NCBI GenBank assembly: GCA_036873135.1
Contig: JAPTYO010000007.1
Coordinates: 12,134,763-12,198,762, forward strand
Reading direction: 5' to 3'
DNA: 64,000 nt
Source: Clarkia xantiana subsp. parviflora
Lineage: Eukaryota; Streptophyta; Magnoliopsida; Myrtales; Onagraceae
Of this stretch, positions 35,310 through 46,524 are shown one piece after another. The notes below the pieces were generated by a model, which saw only the letters and a list, made by a program, of their open reading frames with translations, had not been told where the DNA came from and searched no databases. Positions within the stretch are counted from its first letter, which is position 1; each line of letters opens with the position of its first letter. Both the position numbers and the translations under genes were made by a program.

Positions 35310-35545
35310 GTGTCTGGGCGCGTGAAGGACAAGTGCTGCTATACAATATTTTTGACGCGTGAGTCGATGTACGTGGAAACTGACTCTCAATCCAGCCAAG
35401 GGAACACATGTCCTACTCTGATTAGCTGAAAAAGAGAGTAGGGTAGCAGGGTGGGGCAGGGATAGGATATCCCTCATCCACAAACTACTTCCGCGTGAAC
35501 AATAATAATAATAATTCACCCCATCATATTATATATATATATAGA
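35310..35545 (+). promoter_or_regulatory. A-type CBF promoter of gene C
   Basis: ACGCGT at 35355-35360 and CCGCGT at 35491-35496, both matching the CAMTA core, then a TATATATA run at about 35530-35544. The G-box seen in A, D, E and psi1 is mutated (CACATG instead of CACGTG near 35406). Confidence 0.75.
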
Positions 35546-35657
35546 GCACCTCCTTCTCTCTCCCTATCTACTACTACTACATACACTTCCTGCATCATCA
35601 CTTATTTCCTTACTCTTCATTCTTGGATCCAAGCTTTAAATTAAATTAAGGTTGTCG

Positions 35658-36335
35658 ATGCAAGAAAGCTTCTCTTCATTCTCGGACACTGCTCTTTTGG
35701 AGTCTCTTTATTCGGACGGCGCATGCAGCAGTCGGCCGCTCAACTTCTCCGACGAAGAGGTGATGTTGGCGTCGGAGAATCCCAAGAAACGCGCTGGTAG
35801 AAAGAAGGTAACAGAGACGAGGCACCCAGTGTTCCGCGGCGTTCGTCGGAGAAGTTCCGGTAAGTGGGTCAGCGAGATGAGGGAGCCCAATAAGAAGACG
35901 AGGATCTGGCTGGGGACATTCCCGACGGCGGAGATGGCAGCTCGGGCCCATGACGTGGCGGCGCTTGCTCTTCGTGGACGTCGATTGGCTTGTCTCAACT
36001 ATGCTGACTCAATATGGCGGCTTCCTGTTCCGGTCTCGTGTAAACCCAAGGATATTCAGAAGGCGGCTGCCAAAGCTGCTGAGGCATTTCGATCGATCAA
36101 GTTAACGGAAGAATTGGTGGCGGTAGTGGTGGAGGAGGCTATGGCCACGGAGGCGGTATGCTTGGTGGATGACGAGGTGATGAATTTCAGCATGATGATG
36201 AGCATGGCTGAAGGGTTGCTGTTGCCGCCACCGCAGTGGGACGGAGATGGGCACCATTGGGAAGATGACGGTGATAATATGGGCCGTGAATGTGACGCTT
36301 ACAATGATAAGCTAGAGTGGGATTTCTCTTTTTAG
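35658..36335 (+). CDS. CBF/DREB1-type AP2/ERF transcription factor, gene C
   Basis: 225 aa from the ATG at 35658; an in-frame TTG six bases upstream is not a start. Signature [16 protein letters not shown] (42-57), AP2 about 58-115 ([13 protein letters not shown]14/E19 kept), DSIWR (117-121), then [15 protein letters not shown] and an acidic, hydrophobic-punctuated C-terminus ending EWDFSF rather than LWSY. Very close to D and E but with a longer, different tail. Intronless. It sits between block P (33430) and block Q (37195). Expected role: CRT/DRE-binding activator. Confidence 0.95.
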   Translation: MQESFSSFSDTALLESLYSDGACSSRPLNFSDEEVMLASENPKKRAGRKKVTETRHPVFRGVRRRSSGKWVSEMREPNKKTRIWLGTFPTAEMAARAHDVAALALRGRRLACLNYADSIWRLPVPVSCKPKDIQKAAAKAAEAFRSIKLTEELVAVVVEEAMATEAVCLVDDEVMNFSMMMSMAEGLLLPPPQWDGDGHHWEDDGDNMGRECDAYNDKLEWDFSF

Positions 36336-36399
36336 AATTAATATTTACAGTTTCCTTTTTTTGGATTTTATTTATTTTTTCCTTTTTAGGTAAGATATT

Positions 36400-37194
36400 T
36401 TAAGCAGCTAGTGTGAATACTTTAGTATATAATAATATATATATATACCACTTTGAGAAGATGGTGACATATATCAATATCACCTGTGGGAAAACAGTTT
36501 TGAACGCTTCTTTAAGCATTGGTGATATAAATAATAAATACTCGAAAAATTCCAGTTTATGCTTTTGAGTTTTTACTTTACATAATAATTTATGGTTGAG
36601 CCATCCTCTCTACCTTCTCTAATATAATTTATGTTGTAGATTTCTCATTCTGATCGAAAACTGTTACAGAAAGTGGAGTTTAGGATGAGACTGGATTAAA
36701 TTTAATTTGTTAAAAAAAATTGAATATCACGACTGGATCGAGACTGAAAGAAGAGAGTGAGAGACGTGCAAGTCACGTATTTAAGTGTCAAAATTAAGGA
36801 TTGACTTTACATATGCATCAAAAGGTGTAAACTCATTTTATTTCTCATATTACTTCAATTTTACGACGTTTGTTAAATAAAATATTTTAATAAATATTGT
36901 AATGTGAAATCCGTTGTAATATAAATTTAAGTCAAATTTACACTCAATGTAATATATATGAGAAAACGAATATAATGTAAAATTAAATCCAAATTTAGGG
37001 AGTGTTATATCAAAATACCTACTAATCACCTTACCATTAAAGAAGATACTCATTATCTTTTGAAAATTTAAGCTTTCGCTTCCAAAATTATAATAAGTGG
37101 CGTACGTGTATCTAAATAAAAGGTAAATACAATTTTATATTATGGTATGTGTAATGATTAATTATGGAATTGATATAATATTAGTACATGAAGA
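36400..37194. other. Gene C 3' region
   Basis: The 3' UTR shows the shared GCTAGTGTGAATACTTTAGTA and AAGATGGTGACATAT pieces found after A, D and E. No gene. Confidence 0.5.
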
Positions 37195-37520
37195 AGAGTG
37201 AGCGAATTGGTGGGCGGCACAATGATTTTAAAACATTAACAAGGCTGAACTATTCTCTATGTCAAGTCAAGTTCAGCCACAAATAACTTACATGGTCATT
37301 ACTCATTGATTTCTGCTTTATTATTCTAATAAAAAGTACAATTAAATATATTTTAGTAGCAGCTAGCATATAAAATATCTTCATAGCCTCTGACGAGAGT
37401 TTATAAGAACCACCAGTACATTACCGTATACAAAAACATAATTTATTTCCCCTTTTTGGCTGAAGACCTAAAAACTGAATTATTAATACACAATAATTCA
37501 TTTCGACTTTAAAAGGTTAA
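37195..37520 (+). repeat. Cluster block Q, copy 3
   Basis: TCAAGTTCAGCCACAAATAA, CTTACATGGTCATTACTCAT, TCTGCTTTATTATTCTAA, GCTGAAGACCTAAAAACTG and a tail AAAAGGT(T/G)AAACAAA shared with 51400-51690. 0.9 kb after gene C, the least disturbed spacing. Confidence 0.7.
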
Positions 37521-37767
37521 ACAAAGAATCTGCACTGTATACTTACTTGCCTGTCATAGGTGTGGGTGCGGGGGACGGTCTTCTTTGTTGAGGTATAAAG
37601 TTATAACATGTTTTGTCCATAACTTTAATATTCTAAGATACTTAATTAAGTTATCAGTCTGAAATTTCAGGTTCCTCAGATAATTCATAGTTAAAAATAA
37701 AAATCGACATCGAGATTTAGGATTTAAAAGTATGGGGTGATCCTATGTAAAACTCGTGGCAAACAAT

Positions 37768-38100
37768 TTTTTTTTTCTCAAGTTAAATTTCATTAATATA
37801 AAACACGATTACACTAGTAACAAATACAAATACAAAAACCTAAAAACAACACAGAAGAACTAAACCAATATATACACATCTTAAACAAAGAGAAGAATCA
37901 ATCCAAACAAGATTTGTAACGAAACTACCATTAATTATCTCAGAAGTTTGAAATTGGTAGGGGTAATCCCGCCAAACCTCGATTGGGGTTGGGAAGGTAA
38001 AACTTCCCCCGGTTGTTCGAGCTTGTGCCAATTGAGGGTGGTATTAATTATCTGATCTCCGGCTCCGCTTCTTCGAGCTGACTCATTTTCATTACCCTAA
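37768..38100 (-). mobile_element. Possible retroposed sequence with poly(A) tail
   Basis: A T-run at 37768-37778 on the plus strand follows what reads on the minus strand as a GC-richer body, then an A/T-rich tail ending TTAATGAAATTTAACTTGAG before the A-run. It looks like a retroposed transcript or LINE 3' end. No target duplication identified, source unknown. Confidence 0.35.
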
Positions 38101-39154
38101 ATATGTACGATCCAATTAAGAGAGAATCTTTGGCCAAAAAAAATAAATAAATTATGAGAGAATCGAAACTATAATCACATAAACTAAGATCAACCATCAT
38201 ACTATAGCAATTCATGATTTTATATTATTAATAATAATAATTCCCGAAAAACAACAAACTAAAGACACGGTCATTCAACATAGATTCACTGTATCTAGAA
38301 CTAGTTACATGCTATCACTATACACGTGCGCAATCTCACCGCGAGAATGTTATAAAGACATTATCAAATTGACCCAGATGACGATACACGAGTAATATCA
38401 ACTCGACTCCGATGATGATTCAAAAGTAAATCATGATTATAAAAATTGATTTAAATTATGTAACATGCTCGATGACGGGAGCTTTTTAATGAGTGTTTTT
38501 GCTTATGGTCCCTTGAGCATTTTACTTTAGATTTTTAAGTTTTTTTTATAAAAAAAAATTATATATAATACAATATTATGTTACATAATTAAGTCAATTT
38601 TTTAATCATGATATACTATTGTATCATCCTCTCAGTCGATTCAATCCGTATCTGATCTTGTATCATTATTGGGATCGATTTGATCATGTCTTTGTAACAT
38701 TCTCGCGGCGAGACTGCATGCGCATATTGCAGGCATGTATCTAGTATAAGTATAAGAGACATTCACTAAAGTTGATTAAAATACGTCAATTTAATTTTTT
38801 TACAATTATATGTACGTAGAGGTAAGATATTTATGCTTGAATTATTTTGATTACAATTAGGTTACTCATTTTTCTCTTTATTTTTTAAAATGTGACTACT
38901 ACTATTTGTGTGAAATATATACTCCAAATGGAATCTAACCGTGCGTGTGAGTTCGAGGAACGAATTACATGAAATTAGAATTCAAAAACGATATTGTCGA
39001 AAGTTCACAAGATTGAGGACCAAATCATAATTTAATTATATTTTTCTAATAGAAGATATTTTTTGGCCACTCTAATAAAAGATATCAATCATATAATTTT
39101 AACAAAATATAGATGTCATTGATAAGATATTTTGATAATAATAATAATTATCAA
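38101..39154. other. Intergenic DNA upstream of gene D
   Basis: No gene. From about 38930 it begins to align with the region upstream of gene E (46290 onward). Confidence 0.45.
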
Positions 39155-39372
39155 GTGTGGGGGCGCGTGAAGTGACAATTGCCATACAAATAATTTTTTG
39201 ACGCGTGAGTTTGTTTATGTGCGTCTGTGGCTAGAAACTGTCTGTCGACCCCGCACTAGTGACACGTGTCATACTCTAATTAGCAGAAAAGAGAGTAGGG
39301 TACCAGGGTGGGACAGGAATCCCTCATCCACAAACATCTTCCGCGTGAACAATAATAATTCATTATATATAG
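39155..39372 (+). promoter_or_regulatory. A-type CBF promoter of gene D
   Basis: GGGGCGCGTGAAGTGAC, ACGCGT (39201-39206), CACGTG (39263-39268), CCGCGT (39341-39346) and a TATATATAGC box near 39364-39372. Three CGCG sites and one G-box in about 200 bp. Confidence 0.8.
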
Positions 39373-39472
39373 CAGCTATTCTCTCTCTTTCTCTAGTACA
39401 CACACTTCCTTGATTTCTTCTTACTCTTCATTCATTCCCCCAACAAAGCTTTAAATTGAATTAAGGTTGTCG

Positions 39473-40147
39473 ATGCAAGAAAGCTTCTCTTCATTCTCTG
39501 ACACTGCTCTTTTGGAGTCTCTTTATTCAGACGACGCATGCAGCAGTCGGCCGCTCAACTTCTCCGACGAAGAGGTGATGTTGGCGTCGGAGAATCCCAA
39601 GAAGCGCGCTGGTAGAAAGAAGGTAACAGAGACGAGGCACCCAGTGTTCCGCGGCGTTCGTCGGAGAAGCTCCGGTAAGTGGGTCAGCGAGATGAGGGAG
39701 CCCAACAAGAAGACGAGGATCTGGCTGGGGACATTCCCGACGGCGGAGATGGCAGCTCGGGCCCATGACGTGGCCGCGCTTGCTCTTCGTGGACGCCGAT
39801 TGGCTTGTCTCAACTATGCTGACTCTATATGGCGGTTGCCTGTTCCAGTCTCGTGTAAACCCAAGGATATTCAAAAGGCGGCTGCTAAGGCTGCTGAGGC
39901 ATTTCGATCGATCAAGTTAGTGGAAGAATTGGTGGTTGTGGTGGTGGATGAGACTATGGCCACCGTGATGGAGACGACGAAGGCGGTATGCTTGGTGGAT
40001 GATGAGGTGATGAATTTCAGCATGATGATGAGCATGGCGGAAGGGCTACTGTTGCCGCCACCGCAGTGGGGCGGAGATGGGTACTATTTGGAAGATGGCG
40101 GTGATAACATCGGCGGTGATGAGCTACTGTGGGATTTCTGTTTTTAG
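39473..40147 (+). CDS. CBF/DREB1-type AP2/ERF transcription factor, gene D
   Basis: 224 aa from the ATG at 39473. Signature [16 protein letters not shown] (42-57), AP2 about 58-115, DSIWR (117-121), a valine-rich segment ([10 protein letters not shown]), [21 protein letters not shown] and the terminus LLWDFCF. Intronless. The coding sequence is identical to gene E base for base, although promoters and 3' regions differ. Function as for the family: nuclear CRT/DRE-binding activator. Likely cold- and clock-responsive through the CGCG and G-box sites; this regulation is inferred. Confidence 0.95.
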   Translation: MQESFSSFSDTALLESLYSDDACSSRPLNFSDEEVMLASENPKKRAGRKKVTETRHPVFRGVRRRSSGKWVSEMREPNKKTRIWLGTFPTAEMAARAHDVAALALRGRRLACLNYADSIWRLPVPVSCKPKDIQKAAAKAAEAFRSIKLVEELVVVVVDETMATVMETTKAVCLVDDEVMNFSMMMSMAEGLLLPPPQWGGDGYYLEDGGDNIGGDELLWDFCF

Positions 40148-40324
40148 GATATATTTTAGAGCTTCCTTTTTGTGGATTTTATTTATGTTTTCCTTTTTTT
40201 GGTAAGATATCTTAGCTAGTGTGAATACTTTAGTAACACATACCACTTTGAGAAGATGGTGACATATATATCTGTGGTGGGTGAACATTTTGAAGGCCAT
40301 CTTTAAGCATTTGTGAATTAATAA

Positions 40325-40440
40325 AGCTTAGTATATATAATATATATACCACTTGTATTTTGTTGGTAAATGAATGAGACGATACTGACCCTTATATCAT
40401 CTTAAAGTAGATGAACAGTTTTGAAGGCTATCATTTTCCC
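40325..40440 (+). repeat. Second copy of a CBF 3' UTR segment after gene D
   Basis: TATATACCACTTGTATTTTG, AATGAGA and AGATGAACAGTTTTGAAGGC resemble the 3' UTR already present at 40200-40310 and that of gene A (AACAGTTTTGAAGCCTATCA). Suggests the tail of a lost CBF copy. Confidence 0.55.
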
Positions 40441-40582
40441 TTACTAAAATTGTGATTATGGAATGAATAAATATTTAAATTGTGAAAGCTTACCGTAAAA
40501 ATTTCCTCGAAAGTAACTTTAGTCCACCTGGCATCTGTTCTCCTGGGAGCAAACTATACTGTATTTATCTTCCCATATTTGC

Positions 40583-40735
40583 ACCCAATGTTGGTTGGAC
40601 CAACTGGTAAAGCGAGTTGTGTTCCCCGTGGGCGACCCGAGGTCGAAATCCGCCGGAGACGCCGCCTTGGGGAGGACTTTAACCTTAACGCTCCCGGTTC
40701 GAACTTGCGAAAGCAATGTAAATGTATAAAAAAAA
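40583..40735 (+). mobile_element. tRNA-derived SINE
   Basis: A box-A-like GGACCAACTGGTAAAG and box-B-like AGGTCGAAATCC form a tRNA-type pol III promoter. A second GGTTCGAAC and an A-rich tail follow. It is flanked by a perfect 16-bp target duplication ATCTTCCCATATTTGC (40567-40582 and 40736-40751). About 153 bp, typical of plant SINEs; family not named. Confidence 0.85.
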
Positions 40736-41239
40736 ATCTTCCCATATTTGCCCTTTTTGGGTTTACTATTATTACTATATATTTTGCAATTAAATGTGAA
40801 AAAAGAAAAGTAATTTCTTTTTTCAAGCAAGACAACAATTAAATTTTCCTTTTGCTCTCATAGTAAACGAAAGGGTATACTTGGAAAAAGATGAAAGAGA
40901 TTATAGTCGTTAATAACAAGGGTCCCACTTGGAGTTAAAGTAGATGTCACAGAAAACTTTCGCAATAAAATTCATTTAGATTTTTACAGTTTGTAACAAA
41001 ACCTTTATGGAATACCAATTTCACACATAAAAATGGGGCCATTGATACGAACCCTTCACCATTTAAGAAAGAAATTAATAAACTGTTCATTTATCTCGGT
41101 TGCATCAAATAATTACTCTGCTTCAAGTGGTGGGAATTCCCAAAATAGGTTATCTTTATACCAATATAAAAAGTGAAGGTTGTCCTCACACCTAATAGGT
41201 ACCTTTTGATTATTTTTAATTTTTTTTATTAAATTTAGT

Positions 41240-42120
41240 TTCTATAATTTTATACAATCGATAATTTAATTTTTATTATATTTGAGACACATTTATTTAT
41301 CTTTCTTACTATCACTAAAAATATTATTTAGTTAAATTTCGTTATTTTTAAAAAGTTGCTTAACTGGGATGTAACAAAATGTATTGTTAACTTTTAAATT
41401 AAGCCTTAACATATGATATGTAATCAATATGTGCAAATTCTGGGTATATGTATTTTTTCATTCACCGAATCATAGAGATCGGAGAATGTTCTACATGTTG
41501 GGTTTTTTTGTATAACACAAATCTATTACTTGCCAACTCATATAACATATCAAAATATGGATCAAACATGATTCTGATTTTTTTTCTTTTGTTTGTCAAT
41601 TCAATCACATAGGGTATATCCTAATTAGTAGTAGAATAAATAATTAAGGTATACTCAAGTATAAACTTTAGACTTTAGTTTTTTAAAAAAATATTTAGTC
41701 CCTACTAAAATATTCATTTAGTTAAATTCTATTAAGTGTTTTTGCTAAAGTACATGTAACATTAATTATTATCAACTTTTCAATCCGCCAAATTACCTAT
41801 CAAATTGGGTCACCCCAAATATGATTTGTACTCAATCCATGCAAATTTCGGGTACATGTTGATATTTTTTTTTTTTTATCATATAGATCAACCACTTGCC
41901 AAATCATAAAACATCTCAAAATGTGGGTCAAACATGGTTCTTGAAGTTTTGACATCTTATAGATAACATGTTGCTCATCTTCCAACATTTATGGTCTCGA
42001 ACTATATATTTAGTTATTTTGTTTAACAATTCAATTACATTGTGTAAATTCTAATTAGTAGTTAAATAAATAACTGGGGTAAAGTCATGTATAAACTTTA
42101 TATTTTAGTGAATTAAATTT
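41240..42120. repeat. Two-unit tandem repeat, ~370-390 bp
   Basis: Corresponding pieces in both units: TTTAGTTAAATT, (T/C)ACTTGCCAA(C/A)TCATA, CAAAATGTGG/ATGG with TCAAACATG, CAATTCAAT(C/T)ACAT, CTAATTAGTAGT, AAATAAATAA and GTATAAACTTTA. Divergent, no coding content. Confidence 0.65.
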
Positions 42121-42538
42121 TTCTGTAGCTATAAATCAATTTGTGTTGGTATTATGCTATAAAATTTCGTGAAAAATGTATAATTACGTTTGTTTAAATC
42201 AAACTGGTCCACCGATGACTCTAAATGGTTAAGTGCGATTTTACATTCTTGACTCATTAAATTGATGAGTTAGATACAACTGAGTCGTCAATAACTCGTG
42301 TCATGCTCGACCCTACTCATTGACAGATTTAGTACCATAATTGAAAACGGTAGTTAATTTTGTACTAATCATCCTCTTCTATTTCTCATGTTTTGAATAA
42401 CGTTGTGTCGTTCTTCTCTATCCCCTAAATTCCTTTCTATCAACGCCTTAACTTTTCAAAGTATTGTGATTAATTATAGATATTATCATATTATAAAATT
42501 TAAGATAAATTATGTATTTTAAAATTTAGATGATTAAT

Positions 42539-42567
42539 ACGCGTGCAACGCACGCGTTAATAACTAG
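42539..42567 (+). mobile_element. Helitron-type 3' terminus
   Basis: An 8-bp stem ACGCGTGC/GCACGCGT with a 3-nt loop (42539-42557), six A/T bases, then CTAG followed by T. This is the classic Helitron 3' end (hairpin plus CTRR before host T). The 5' TC end could not be identified, so the element length is unknown. Confidence 0.6.
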
Positions 42568-42569
42568 TA

Positions 42570-43507
42570 TTATTAAAACTTATTATCAAATTAGGCTCGT
42601 TTAAAAATAATTCATAAATTACACTTACTTTATCCTATGCGGCAGCCAGATTACCTATAAATCAAATTTTAATTATTTACATTTTTATTTCGTATCATAA
42701 CGTTTACACTATGTTACAAATGAACTAACTAAACATAAAATAAAGTACAAATAAAATAAGGAAAAAATTGAAATATTAAAATTATTGAATACAATAAAAC
42801 AAAATAAAAAAAATTAATAATTGGGAAAAGATATTTGAAAAGAAAATATGCAAAAAATAATTTGTAAACGTGGTCATAAAAATGTAAAAATAAATAAATA
42901 CTTCTAGTGTTTTTTTTAAGCATGTAATATAAATAAAGATAAATTGTAAATGAATTTTAAATAACACATCTAAAATTTATAAAATTGTATAAAATTAGTG
43001 ATTATAAAAAAATTAACTAACATAAGATTAAAAATTTCATTAAATTAATGTAATAATATATTCTAGTTAGTATCCTTTTTATTTATTACACATTATTTGT
43101 CTAATTTTTTTTATCATACCAAGTGTGTTTCAAACTTTTTTTCTTGTGATTTTTAAATTTTAACTTTTAATTACAAATATTTTTTATAAATTAAAAACTA
43201 CAAGCATCTTTGTCATTTTCTGATGTGCATTCGCCTTTAAAGTTTGTTTTCTTTCTATTTTTTTTATTTATTGCATTTAATATTTTTAATATTTCAAAGT
43301 TTTTCCTTAATTTATCTGTATATTTTGATTCATTTGTAATATATTGTAAAATTTTGAATACAAAACAAAAATATAAATGATTAAAATAATAATTCTAGGT
43401 GATATGATTGCCACGTAGAATAATGTAATCCTAATTTATGAGTTAATTATGAACTAACCTAATTTGAAAATAAGTTTGGTAAACGAACAAAATTGCCTAC
43501 AAAAATG
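42570..43507. other. AT-rich intergenic DNA
   Basis: No gene seen; very A/T-rich, weak short ORFs only. Confidence 0.5.
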
Positions 43508-43805
43508 TTGTGCTATCTCATTAGTTCAAACTTAAACAACGTGGCCATTCTCAGACTGTCGGGCAACATGGCAAGTTTACTCCTCGCAGGACGCACATCT
43601 TATTCCACGGTCTCTCATATTAATTATTAGAGAAATTCTTGACTGGTACGGTGCTAACAGATGACACTATGCCAACATATGGCACTATGCTGGTGGCTCT
43701 TCAACACATTAGAATTTAACACGTGACATGGTGTAAGACAACTTTTAATACATGTCAATATATAATTGGATAATAGGCCACCAACTACCTAAAATGTGTT
43801 GGAAC

Positions 43806-45007
43806 CAGTGTTATCAGAACCGGACCGGACGTCGAACCGGCAAGGGTGCCGGTTCCCGGTCCACCGGTCAGACCGCCGGTCCGACCCGGTTCGGTTGCTG
43901 ATCCACTAATACAATATATATGATATAATTATAAATACTTCGGCCCAATAATAGCCCATATAAAAAACCCTAAAATCCAATCTAACTAATCCAGCCAGTC
44001 CACACTTCCACCCACACCCACTCCCAGCGCCGTTTCTTTTCTTCCCTCCCACTTCACATCATGTCCTTCCCTCTGTTAATCCCTCCATCTCCTCTCGGCT
44101 CTCACCTCTCGAGCCGACCTCGCCGGAGCCGACCTTGCCGGAGCGACCTCGTTTGTTCTTTCTCATTCTTACCTCGCCGAAGCCGTCGCAGCTTTAGTAT
44201 GTCTCCCGCGCGAAGGAGAAGATCTGGACCAGCTTCGCTGAGCGGGGACCATGGAAGCAGACGGCCGACATCCACTCAATCAGACTCCCGTCGAGCTTCT
44301 CCGACGCCATCAAGAGGTTTCAGACTAACCTAAGCTTCTTCTGCCATTGCTGTCCTCTTAATCATCTTCTCCTGGCTCCTCTAGCACCCGATCTCTCCCA
44401 AGTCTCACCCCACCTGTGACCGATTTTGAGATTTTTTTTTTTTAGTCCGAACTGGCACCCTTGCCGGTTGAAATTAATTGAAATTCGTTGAAATTGAAAA
44501 ACTAGCATCATATTCAAATAACTTACCTGCTGTGGGCGACTGGGCTGTGGCTCCGACTGCGAGAGCTCAGGGGCTTGGGGGCGGTGGTTGTGGGCAGTGA
44601 ACGGTGGCACCGAGGCTGGCTGGCTGGACTGGAGCTGCTCCGATTTGCTTCGGCTGGCTGGACTGGAGCTGCTGTGGCCTTTGAATGTCGCCTCTCCTTT
44701 GCTGGACTGCGGCGCTAAAGAATTAAGTGAGGTCTCTGATTTTCTCCTCCCTCTCCTCTGCGTCTCTGTAAGTTAAGTTAACCTAATATTGTTTTTTTTT
44801 CTGTTTTTTTTTTTAATTGAAAGGAAAGGTGCCCGAGCCGGCAAACCGGCGAACCGCCCGGTTCACCCAAAACCGGCCGGTTCGGTGAAAACCGGATTTC
44901 AGAACCGGGTTCGCTTACATCCTCCGGAAATGAGCAAACCGGACCGTGGAGGGGTCCGGTTCCGATCCGACCGCGGTCGGACCGCCGGTCCGGTTCTGAT
45001 AACACTG
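43806..45007 (+). mobile_element. hAT-type element carrying a PRA1 gene fragment (Pack-type)
   Basis: Begins CAGTGTTATCAGAACCGGAC and ends with the exact inverse. Flanked by GTTGGAAC on both sides (43798-43805 and 45008-45015), a perfect 8-bp hAT duplication. 1202 bp, CCGGTTC-rich arms, no transposase. The interior contains a host gene fragment (PRA1 family). Confidence 0.9.
44210..44395 (+). pseudogene. Captured fragment of a PRA1-family (prenylated Rab acceptor) gene
   Basis: From 44210 the frame reads AKEKIWTSFAERGPWKQT, then ADIHSIRLPSSFSDAIKRF and QTNLSFF. After a frame change the next piece is AIAVLLIIFSWLL, a stop, and HPIS. This follows the plant PRA1 pattern: RRPW, then LPxxFSDAxxRIxxNLSYF, then AIVVLLIxFLSLLWHPIS in the first membrane hairpin. 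The tryptophan of LLWHPIS is TAG here. PRA1 proteins act in Rab GTPase membrane trafficking; this fragment is broken. The surrounding ORF (44061-44333) is in a different frame. Confidence 0.75.
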
Positions 45008-45345
45008 GTTGGAACCGTGATAGATGAAAATTTCTCCAATTAGTATATGCCACGTGTCCAAGTCATGGAAGGAGTTGTTGAGGAATTCTCCGTTAGCACC
45101 GCGGTAAAGTTACAATTTACCCCTTCCACTTATAAATAGTATGGGATCCATACATCGAGGATCCCTTTATGTGACACAAAGGGGTATCTGTGGGCTGTGG
45201 CTTTACATCGGCGGCATAATATTTTGGCGTTGTTCTGTCCGTCTCAGCGGAACAGTTCACGCATTGAAATTCTCGGTAGTGGAAATGGAATCCTCTATCT
45301 TCTTTTGTTCACGCGCCCAAACACTTAATTTTTTTTATTTTTTTT

Positions 45346-46524
45346 CCATGAGCCCAAAACACTTGATTATTAACTTATTATTATATCACTCCACTTATGG
45401 CCAAAAAAAAATTTCTATAGAAAGTGATATAGGGTCCCACCAAACACCAATACATTTGTTCATTTACTTTCTCTTTCTTACTTTCTATTGAAATTTCACA
45501 AGAAATTTCACATTTTAAAGATTTACTCAAAAATTATATCACTCCACTTTTGTATATATAATATATTATATATATTTTTAATAACGACAAATGTTTTAGG
45601 AATTATTATTAATGAAAGAATTTTGTTTTTACCGCGGAAATAGCTAGGTTCCTGAACCACACACACGTCTTCTGTCTTCAATAATGGAGAGAGAATTAAT
45701 TTTTTACTTTGTGTGTAGGATTCGTTTTTATATATATATATATTTTTTTACCATTGACTTTTAGCCATTTAGGCTTCGGTAATTCATAATTAATTTCTCT
45801 GTGAACAATTAAGTGATAAAATATTCTATATTTGTTTACCTTTTAGAGCTACTTCCCTAAACTCAACCGTGGCCAACGACGAAACTATTAAGAGTTGAGG
45901 AGGCATGTAGGATTGTCAAGATGATGAGTATCAACATAACGTAATCAATTATTTACAGAGAATGTTGGCCTAATGCTGGTCGGAACCAAACAGAATGAAT
46001 GTGTGTATATCCAAGAAAGTAGTATTTTTTTGTCCGGTACCAAGATAGCAATTTAGAGTCCCATTCCAATAGCATCATCATCTCCAGCAGCTTTATGTGG
46101 CAATAACGATTATGTGACCAATTACAAGGGGGTAGTTGTAGTGGTAGATATATAGAGCATTGCTGCAGGTAATAGAATCAGAAGTGACATATATAATTGA
46201 TTTTAATAAGCTAAACAATCTTAATTAAGAGTAGAATGGTCTATCATATTTTCTAACCATGTAAATTATTAGACTTGTAAAGGAAATATGGAATCTAATA
46301 ACACGTTTTAGTGTAGTGCGATGATCGAATCACTTGAAATTAGAACTCAAAAACGATATTGTCAAAAGTTCACAAGATTGAGGACCAAATCATAATTTAG
46401 TTATATTTTTCTAATAGAAGATATTTTTTGGCCACACTATTAAAAAAGATATCAATCATATCATTTTAACAAAATATAGATGTCATTGATAAGACATTTT
46501 GATAATAATAATAGTTATCAAGTG
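45346..46524. other. DNA upstream of gene E
   Basis: No gene. Aligns in parts with the region upstream of gene C (45630-45800 with 33850-34050) and, from about 46290, with that upstream of gene D. Confidence 0.5.

Larger units (their letters stand above)
43626..45040. mobile_element. MITE interrupted by a hAT element
   Basis: The left end GAGAAATTCTTGACTGGTACG and the inverted right end GAGAAATTTTCATCTATCACG are alike, so an outer small element inserted in block P and was itself hit by the hAT at 43806. Its target duplication is unclear. Confidence 0.5.
43508..45345 (+). repeat. Cluster block P, copy 3, split by nested insertions
   Basis: The left half (43508-43625: CTCATTAGTTCAAAC, ACGTGGCCATTCT) and right half (from 45045: TATGCCACGTGTCCAAGTCA ... 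GAAATTCTCGG ... GTTCACGCGCCCAAACACTT near 45310) join into one P block when 43626-45044 is removed. It lies 1.5-3.3 kb upstream of gene E. Confidence 0.7.

Noticed and set aside
35652..35657. TTG as an upstream start for genes C, D and E (MSMQES)
   Set aside because: Plant nuclear genes start at ATG; the ATG two codons later matches gene A and has the conserved context.
40583..40660. A functional tRNA gene
   Set aside because: Box A and B are present but no cloverleaf can be drawn, and the unit has a poly(A) tail and target duplications, so it is a SINE.
40579..40842. ORFs on both strands around the SINE
   Set aside because: They lie across a tRNA-derived SINE and its flanks; no protein similarity.
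44061..44333. 90-aa arginine/serine-rich ORF as a gene
   Set aside because: The recognisable PRA1 similarity is in another frame, and the region is the interior of a hAT element.
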